A stretch of 64,000 nucleotides of DNA from Areca catechu (lineage: Eukaryota; Streptophyta; Magnoliopsida; Arecales; Arecaceae). Each line of letters begins with the position of its first letter. Within the stretch, counting starts at the first letter, position 1. This document shows positions 56,813 to 64,000 of this stretch, piece after piece. The stretch is taken from contig JAHSVC010000072.1 of NCBI GenBank assembly GCA_021397845.1, positions 1,614,001-1,678,000 of the forward strand. The letters are read 5' to 3'. The position numbers and the translations under genes are program-made. Under the pieces are notes generated by a model. That model searched no databases and was not told where the DNA came from. It saw only the letters and a list, made by a program, of their open reading frames with translations.

Positions 56813-59389
56813 GAGCAAAGGTGGCATGCACGGCCACCACTCATTTCATCGAGGGAATGAAATGAGAACCAAAGGGCCAGAGGATGACAAGGAACTTACA
56901 AACCTAACACCAGTAATATAGTTTAATGTTTTTAATATAATACTAGGCTATGTAAGTACTAAAATTTGAAGAATTGCTTAAAATATGCATGATAACTAAG
57001 TATATTAACATCATGTAATGACCACTACGATGATTTAATACGGAGGAATGACCTACATTAGCTGTATTGAATGCATGAAGAAAAGGGTGAGTTGTATATT
57101 AAAACACTTGCTCCTGATGTTATGAACTACGGAGCTGATTAAATATGTTAAAAAGTATAAAAAATGTTTGATAAATTTGCGCATGGTAACTTTGTACTTT
57201 TTACTAATTTTCCATCGGCACTGATTTGACGGCAATATTCATCGAAGCATGCTTGATTTATTTCGGAAAAGTATGACGTTTAATTGATTTTTTTAAACGT
57301 AGTGCACACAATTTCGACGGGAACTAGAAAAAGACATCTTCCCACCCCGGCCACCTCCCCTAGAAATCTTCTTCGTCTCTATTGTGAAAAAATAGAAATC
57401 TTCGTTGATAAAATAAAAAGAAAGAAATCTTCTACCTCGCTGGTTAAGGTCAAACACTCCCTATTAAACTTCGTCGATGGTCAAATCACTCCAGTTCCGT
57501 AGAAAGTAGATGTTTTTTTAAAAAAATTAGGAGACATTATGCCAGAAGAATCCATCTTATTATTCTATTTGATAAAATTTTTGAACGGTAATCCAATCTA
57601 GATTACCTCCCAGGTAATTTGGATAACCTTAAAAGGATGACCATCTTTAGTAACCTTATAATTAAAATTTTAAATTAAATTATTTTTTCTAAAAATTTTT
57701 TTATAAGCTTTCTAAGTTATCTTTCCTTCTTTTTTATCCAACAAATTCTAGTCACGAGGGACTCAATCTCTCATGCCAGTCATTCTTGTTGCCGTTTTAG
57801 TCATCATCAACGATTTCATGACCAGTAAATCATCTCTCAAGTCTCTTTTCTACTATTTGCTTGGTAACCTATGGTTAGATTATCTTTAAGTAATTTGGTA
57901 CGAGCATTTGGTTGATTAGTGGATAGTTTTATTGGTACTTTTGGATTTGAATATTTAACTTCTATGATGTGCAGTTGTTCCAGCAAACTATAAATACTTT
58001 TGCTTAGAGAGTATAATGCAATGAAGCTATTCTATTTAATTCATGGATTTATTATTTTTATGATGTTTGATTTTTTTTACTATACTTGTCTCTCTTTTTG
58101 ATGGTTAATATTATTTTATATAATAATATAGAATATGTAATTGATGTTTTTTTGATAAGTATAGGAATTTTGATAAATTGACTTAGAAATATTTTAAAAT
58201 TTGATTTCAATAATTTGATTATCATGCCAAACAGGTCAATCAAGATAATTTTTCTGTAATATTACATGCATGTATTAAATATAGTAATCCAATTACTGGT
58301 AATCTATATTACTGGTAATCTATATTAATCTAGGATTGCTTGGCGATGCAGCAAATATAACCTTAGAGTTTTCATCCCTCTTTCTTTTTCTTTATAAAGA
58401 ATTATGAGAAAAGGATGGTAAATTTTGACAAATGAGTAGTTCTGATATAGCCATGTTTTTTTTTTTTTTTTCTTCTGACTTATAATAAGTTTGGATCTTC
58501 AAAATTTGACCCAAGTACCATACATGTTGGGTTCAGGTCAGATGCATGGTCCTACATGTCGAGTTTCTACTTTCAAACTTAATGTTAGTTAAAATGTTGG
58601 TTGAGTCAACTGAACTAGATTATGTTAAAATAGTATTTTTTGTATTATATCAGCACCTTTTAGAAAAAAAAATTATATTAGAAAATGGAATTAGTACTTG
58701 GTCGGATAGTTCACAACAAACCTCAAACTAAATCTTATGTTTGTTAGGCTAGGTTTCAAAAATACCAATGGATGACTAATCATCCTTCGTAGGGTCATGG
58801 CAAAGTGCAAATTTTAATTTCAGAACTGAGTTGAGGAAAATACTCACACTTGATTATTTTTTTTGTCCTTTAGGAATTACGAAAAGGTTACTCATATTTG
58901 CTCCATCTTATCTACTCACTATTGTAATAGACAAGGATAATAATAAAAAAAAAAAAGATAAAAGATAAAAGAATAAAAGTACATAATATTATATAGTTTG
59001 AATTATTGATCTACATCTATGAATAAGGATGATAGAAAAATTTACTATAAAAAAATTAGAAATTATAAAGTGCAAGATTTTCTCATAAATCCTTGCTTTT
59101 AATAATTTAATTTTTAGAATTCAATAATTTTTTTGTAAACTAATTTGGACTTGAATGGTATCCTATAATAATCAAGTTAATTTAGAGCGTAACGGCTTTG
59201 CCTCTACATCCTTGGCTAACTAATCATGCAATCAAAACAAAATAACCATGCTAGTTGGAGGGATCTTTTTCCTGATAGGGAATAGGTTTATTGTAAAACC
59301 TTATTCCACTTCGAATCCATCATGAATTAAATAATCTAACAATAATAACAAGTTATAAAATCAATTATAAAACTTACGAAAAGAAAAAG
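56586..59389. other. AT-rich DNA upstream of G3Pp copy B, no recognisable gene
   Basis: Joined to copy B's upstream side before the copia insertion. Contains a 31-base T run (56781-56811) preceded by a C/T-rich stretch; with the following 120 bp it could be a short truncated retro-copy, but no coding part is left. A short repeat (ttactggtaatctata) occurs twice near 58290-58325. Confidence 0.5.
56781..56811. repeat. 31-base poly-T tract
   Basis: Longest homopolymer in the window. It may mark the poly(A) of a minus-strand retro-insertion. Confidence 0.95.
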
Positions 59390-61250
59390 TAGTTGACTAG
59401 AGACGTGCGGTGCACTGTCCTAAGATGATTCCCGATCTTTATGTAGGTTCAATCTCGAGAACTCCATCCCAAGATACAACCGGATACCCCTCCTATAGGT
59501 GGACCATGGAGAGGATGAAGAGCTTCACCAGCAATAGAAACAGAATAAATTGTATCAAAAGGATTAGAAAAAATGTTGAATAACAGGAGAAGATTAGTAT
59601 TTCTTGGAGGAAAGGATTTTGAAGAGCAGGAATAGATGGGAAGAACACCAAATTTTTCTTGCCCTCTCTCCCTCTACTAGTTCTTTTATAGGCCTAGAGT
59701 ACTAGCCGTTTGGACCGGTCCAATAGCTAGAGGCTTAATTAGGAGTAATTAATAAGTAAATGGCTAGGGATTTTAATTAGACAAGTAATTAGAAGGAAAC
59801 AAAAAAAATATAAAGTGGGTTAACGTTAAGAAATGACTATTAGGTTTAATTCGGTGGTTAACGTTAAGAAATGATTATTAGTAGGTTAATAGGTTACGAC
59901 TAAGTGGTTAAGAAATGACTATTAGGTTTAATTCGGTGGGTTAACGTTAAGAAATGATTATTAGTAGGTAATAGGTTAACGACTAAGTGGTTTACCATGC
60001 CGTAGCCGCGGGCGCGGTGCGATCGCGTGCGTGCATAAAGGGAGGCCTAAACAATACAAGGCCTAAGAAAGGGAAGATCAATGTAAACAATCATGAGATT
60101 TTCTCCTTTCCCATGTGGGACTAAATAAATAGAAGAGGGATATTGAGTAAAAGATTGGAGGGAATTTTGAGTTTCCTCCAAACTCTAACAATCTCCCTCG
60201 AAACTCAAAAATCATGAAATAAAATAAATAGAACGTAATATAGAAGAAGAATTTTGTTAGATATATATACTATGTAATGGGTGAAGTATCTTTCATGACT
60301 TAACTTCACTTAATATCTATAGTATTAATTTAAGGAAGCGAAGTGAACCAGGTCTTGAACTAATTTCTTTAACTCAAATTTCTACTATAGTATACATAGT
60401 ATAGAAGCTCATGTCACGAGTTGCCATTGATGACCGTGTGCAAGTCTCTTTTTTTTTACATGAAAGTTCTAGAGGTTGCCTATGTCTCTAGCTGCGGCCG
60501 TATACAGATACTCTTATATGGGTATGCCCCTCCAAAAATATGTATAGTGTCACATCCTGAGGAATACTTCTCGGGTTTCATTCAGAGATAACTCTTTCTT
60601 ACTGCTACATAGGAGCACTAATCATCATAGGGATAGAATAGAGTCTAGGACTCATATATCAAATAAATCATATGTGCTTCCTAACTAACTAATCAGCTTG
60701 TTATTACTACATTTAACCTCCTTTAAGAAATCTCCTATCACAAAGTGGATTCCTATTGCTCGAAGGTTCTTTATAAGCTAAGTCATATCTCCCTCGATGA
60801 TATCAGGACCTTAGTCCTGTTAAGCCTTTTGTAAGGCAATCAGCAAGATTAAGATTTATAGCAATATGATTTATTAAAGTAATTTGAAGTTTTCTTTCTT
60901 TTTTCAAACTTCTATCTTAGTTTAATATATGCTCATTTAGTATTTATTAATTTCTTTTTGTAAAAAATTTATAGTAGCTCTAGAGTCATAGTGAATAGAT
61001 ATATAGGAGGAATGGAAGAAAATATTATAGAGATTTCAGTAAGTTCTTCAGCCATTCAGCTTCAGAACAAGCAAAATCAAGAGCAACAATTTCGGCTTCC
61101 ATAGTGCTCTTAGCTAGAATAGTTTGTTAGAAGATTGCAAGATATAGTATTACCTTCCAAAAAAAAATATAACTAGAAGTAGATTTGACATCTAAAGTAT
61201 CTGAGATCCAGTTTGAGTCACAATAACCTCAAGAATATTTGAATAACTTA
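59390..61250 (-). mobile_element. copia element fragment: RNase H end plus 3' LTR
   Basis: On the minus strand, 61245-60780 reads YCDSNWISDTLDVKSTSSYI, AEIVALDFACSEAEWLKNLL and ISIHYDSRATINFLQK, the copia RNase H, with frame breaks. A polypurine tract (gagtttcgagggagat, about 60205-60190) is followed by LTR start tgttagagtttggagg at 60189. The LTR runs to about 59390; its far end is not certain. All of the element 5' of RNase H is missing. The high-coordinate edge abuts the relic G3Pp intron. Confidence 0.8.
59819..59992. repeat. Tandem ~82-bp repeat inside the copia LTR
   Basis: aagaaatgactattaggttt at 59828 and 59910. The motif ttaacgttaagaaatga also recurs within each unit, giving four related half-units. 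Confidence 0.88.
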
Positions 61251-62125
61251 TATAGCTGTGAAGAGAAGGATGGATAAAGTTTAGAAGGTTAATCAAAACA
61301 TATATGATTGCATAAGTGAAATAATAAAAAATTGTGAACAAGCAATTGTTGAGTTGTGTTTTCTATCTTCTCATGATCATGTTAATGAAGGTGTTTATCT
61401 ATTTGTGTTCGTGAGCTTTAATTTTTGTCTAAATTATAAAATGAGATGTTTGGATTAAGAGTCCATACCATTGATGATCATGACATATGAAAATTATATA
61501 CTTTTGAAATGCAAATGCATCAGATGTGACTGTTTTGGATTAAGGGGGCTATAATGGCTGGAAAAGTTTTTTTTGTGTTGCGTGAAAGTTGGTGGGAGAG
61601 GGTGATCAATTAGGTTGTAGAATTCTATCAAAAAAAAAAATTAGGTTGTAGAAAACGTATGGTTGGTCATACAACAATCAATACATATTGTTCAATATCT
61701 CTTCAAAGTATATGAATCAAAATACTGAAAGTTCCGATAGAACTTTAAATTACACAAAATCATATTGTTTTTTTCCTTTTTATATTTATTTCATGATATT
61801 TCAGTGTAATACTGATCACCAGCGGAATTTTTACTCACGCGCAGGCTTATGTCCACAGAAACAAAAAACATTCGATGCCTTCCACATCTTATACACAATT
61901 GGATGTAGTTGGCAAAGATAAAATTTATAGTTTTGTTAAGCAGGTTAAAAAAAAAATTCTTGCATGGAATGTCCTGTGAAAAAACAAATACAATACCATG
62001 CAGCACTGTTATGAATTGTAATGTAAACACCAGTAGCTGGTTTTGTAGGAATAATATTGAATCATCTACAATGATGCATTCAGGCTTCTCAGCACAAAAA
62101 AATACTTTACTGGAGCTTGAAGTTC
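61251..62125 (-). pseudogene. Relic of a third G3Pp copy (C): intron only
   Basis: Closely collinear with the intron of copy B (42051-42950) in the same orientation: both share gatgga.aaagtttagaagg near the acceptor side, ttttgtctaaa, gtatggttggtcatacaa, aatcaatacatat, ttggatgtagtt and tgatgcattcag-like phrases in the same order. On the minus strand the acceptor cag (61257-61255) is followed by ctata, as in exon 2 of copy A, and then the copia fragment begins. Exon 2 is thus lost after about 5-8 bases. On the other side LINE 2 begins at 62126, before any exon 1 sequence. Confidence 0.85.
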
Positions 62126-64000
62126 TTTTTTTTTTTATTTGATTGACCGGACGTTCAAGATTAAATAGAAAGTGTAGCAAAGAGAGTCAGACAATAAAAT
62201 ATTCCTAAAAGGCGTTGGCATCTCTGTAGAACTGACCAAGAGATCTCACCATAGTGATATCATAAAAAAAGCCACCCCATCAGTAGCGAGTTGGCTTTAC
62301 GGTAAACGTGCTTGACGACGATCCCTGAACATCCCCGTAAGAGAGTAATAATATCCCGAAGCTGAGGGTGAGCTGGAATAGAGCGAAAGGCACTATGGAT
62401 CCAGAAAAAAACCATCAACGATTCTCCCTCTATAATAAGACGGTTGAGCTGAAGAACCATCCTGGCATACCTGATCCCCGCCCAGGCTTATGAAGCTCCG
62501 CCATGAGGATAGTAGGATCAAAGAGCCGAGTCCCCTGCAACAAGAAACCCGACACCGATGCCGGGATAACAAAAGCAGCACCACCAATACTATTTCTAAC
62601 ACTCCCATCAAAGCTAACTGTGGCATAGGTCGGAGAAGGGAGCTCCCAGGAGATAAAAACCCGGCGAGGTGCTTGAGGAGCAGAACCGGAGCCCCAGATC
62701 TCTGAACTATCCACAGTCATACCATGTACTCCTCTGAGAGAGTCCTAGCTCTCTCAACATGAACCTAGTTGAGCAAGTGTCAGAGCTGAACACCATGGCA
62801 TTCGGGTGTGAGCCAGATATGATACGCTAAATAGGCTACAAATACTGGAGAAGCAGAGGAGGAGGAGAGCGGAAGGACATGAAGAAAGGTATCACCACAT
62901 CATCACTATAGTACAAGAAAGAACTGCAGCCAGCCGGGACCACACCCGCGAGCTCTCAGACAATCAAATAAAGTGTGCCCAATAGCTCATCCTCCGCTCC
63001 ACAGATCGGGCAGGAAGAAGGAAGGTGGAGACCACGAGAACACAGTAGAGATCTCGTAGGGAGCCGCCGCCCAGCCACCTTCCAGATAAAAAGCCTCACT
63101 CTAGGGTGCACCGGAAGAAACCAAATCTATGCAGCCTAAATGCCCCTCTGTGGCTCCGGACAGTAAATGGAATATAGATCAGCCAGAGAATAGAAGAAGA
63201 AAAAGATCTCCAAACTCTAACATCAGGGGCAAGGGCTCACAGGGATCCCTATAGATAGAACTCTCTTCCCTAAGACATCACCAAAATAGTGAGTAACCAC
63301 AATAGGATCCTACCTATGCACCCTCAGGAGGAGAAGATCAGCAATGGTAATGAAAGCTGGCATATCGGAAGATAGAAAAGAAAGTAGGCCACTATCCAAG
63401 GCTATATCTGAAATCATGGATCAGACTAGACCTTGATGGATCCACCATCCCATACATCCATCTCAAATGATGTATAACATCAGGAGCCCTCCTAAGCATT
63501 TTCCTCCATATAGCAGACTTGCGGCAGGAGTATGATACCTCCCCCTCTAAGGACTAAAGAATCTCTATACCGCATAAAGGAAGACCATAAACTATCAGGA
63601 GTCAAGAAAAGCTGGTAACATGACGAGCCAAGAGTGCCTCCTTCACCATTAGGGAATGGATTCTAGCCCTCCATCCCTAACCGGCTAACAAACAAACTGC
63701 ATCCCACAAGATAACTCCCCTGGGAGCTCCATTCGACCTCCACAAAAAAGCCCGAAGGATTGCTCGCTTCACCATAATAGACTTAGGGATGACAGTATTG
63801 GCGAGCAGATAAATCGATAAGGAAAGAAAGTACTGACCTAATCAGAGTGAGCCTGGCCATGGATGATTGTGCCTGCCTGCCAGCCTTCCACCCTATCCTG
63901 CACGCCTGCAGCACCAAACTAGAATCTGCTCTGTGGAGAGAGCCACCAGAAATGGGAATGCCTAGATAATAAAGAGACCCTCCTCTCCAATCCCCAGAAT
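62126..64000 (-). mobile_element. Second L1-type LINE, same type as 19-25 kb; 3' part, continues past the window
   Basis: The poly(A) tail is seen as 11 T at 62126-62136. On the minus strand RNase H is read from 62720: IWGSGSAPQAPRRVFISWEL and YATVSFDGSVRNSIGGAAFV, then LVLQLNRLIIEGESLMVFFW, matching the RNase H of the first LINE (IWGSGSAP against FWGSGSAP; INSDGSVRG against VSFDGSVRN). Further 5' (63000-64000) is the zinc-finger-like and thumb/connection region in broken frames. The element inserted into the relic intron of copy C and is cut only by the window edge. Confidence 0.88.

Overview
This window looks like nuclear DNA of a flowering plant. Host genes are intron-split and sparse, and most of the 64 kb consists of LTR retrotransposons, LINEs and small inverted-repeat elements. 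The retroelement types fit a monocot, but the exact plant cannot be read from this stretch. There is no sign of bacterial, organellar or viral gene organisation, and no CRISPR array, rRNA or intact tRNA gene.

Layout. 0-12 kb is AT-rich and low in genes. It holds the first exon of a TIFY-domain (ZIM-like, GATA-type) gene on the minus strand (3.26-3.48 kb), a small TIR element (6.0 kb), and one exon on the plus strand encoding the tail anchor of a VAP27-like protein (9.4 kb). 12.2-13.7 kb is a GC-rich block with a ~117-bp tandem array. 13.9-18.4 kb is a 3'-truncated Ty3/gypsy element of Tat type on the minus strand. 19.05-25.5 kb is a nearly full-length L1-type LINE on the minus strand, and 25.66-26.23 kb is a hAT-like short element.

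26-62 kb is a cluster of glycerol-3-phosphate transporter (G3Pp, major facilitator) genes. Copy A (plus strand, 29.4-40.35 kb) and copy B (minus strand, 43.94-41.53 kb) converge tail to tail. A third copy, C, survives only as its intron (61.25-62.13 kb), in the same orientation as B. All three are invaded by mobile DNA. The single intron of A is 9.4 kb, against 960 bp in B, because a 5.4-kb copia element entered it and then took in two short elements with 8-bp target duplications. A 12.6-kb copia complex sits about 70 bp upstream of B. It is itself split by a gag-only gypsy element (46.8-52.2 kb) and by a probable solo LTR (53.5-55.1 kb). Copy C is cut on one side by a copia 3' end and on the other by a second LINE of the same type as the first, which runs off the window.

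Most of the recognisable host exons (both G3Pp copies and the TIFY exon) carry single-base indels, mostly one base missing from a homopolymer run. In copy A, adding back one T at each of three sites closes the frame exactly across both exons with a phase-1 intron. That is as consistent with assembly or sequencing errors as with recent pseudogenes. I found no novel multi-gene system. The strongest structures are the dated nesting of mobile elements, the gag-only element with 1.8-kb LTRs containing a 58-bp minisatellite, and the broken G3Pp gene cluster.
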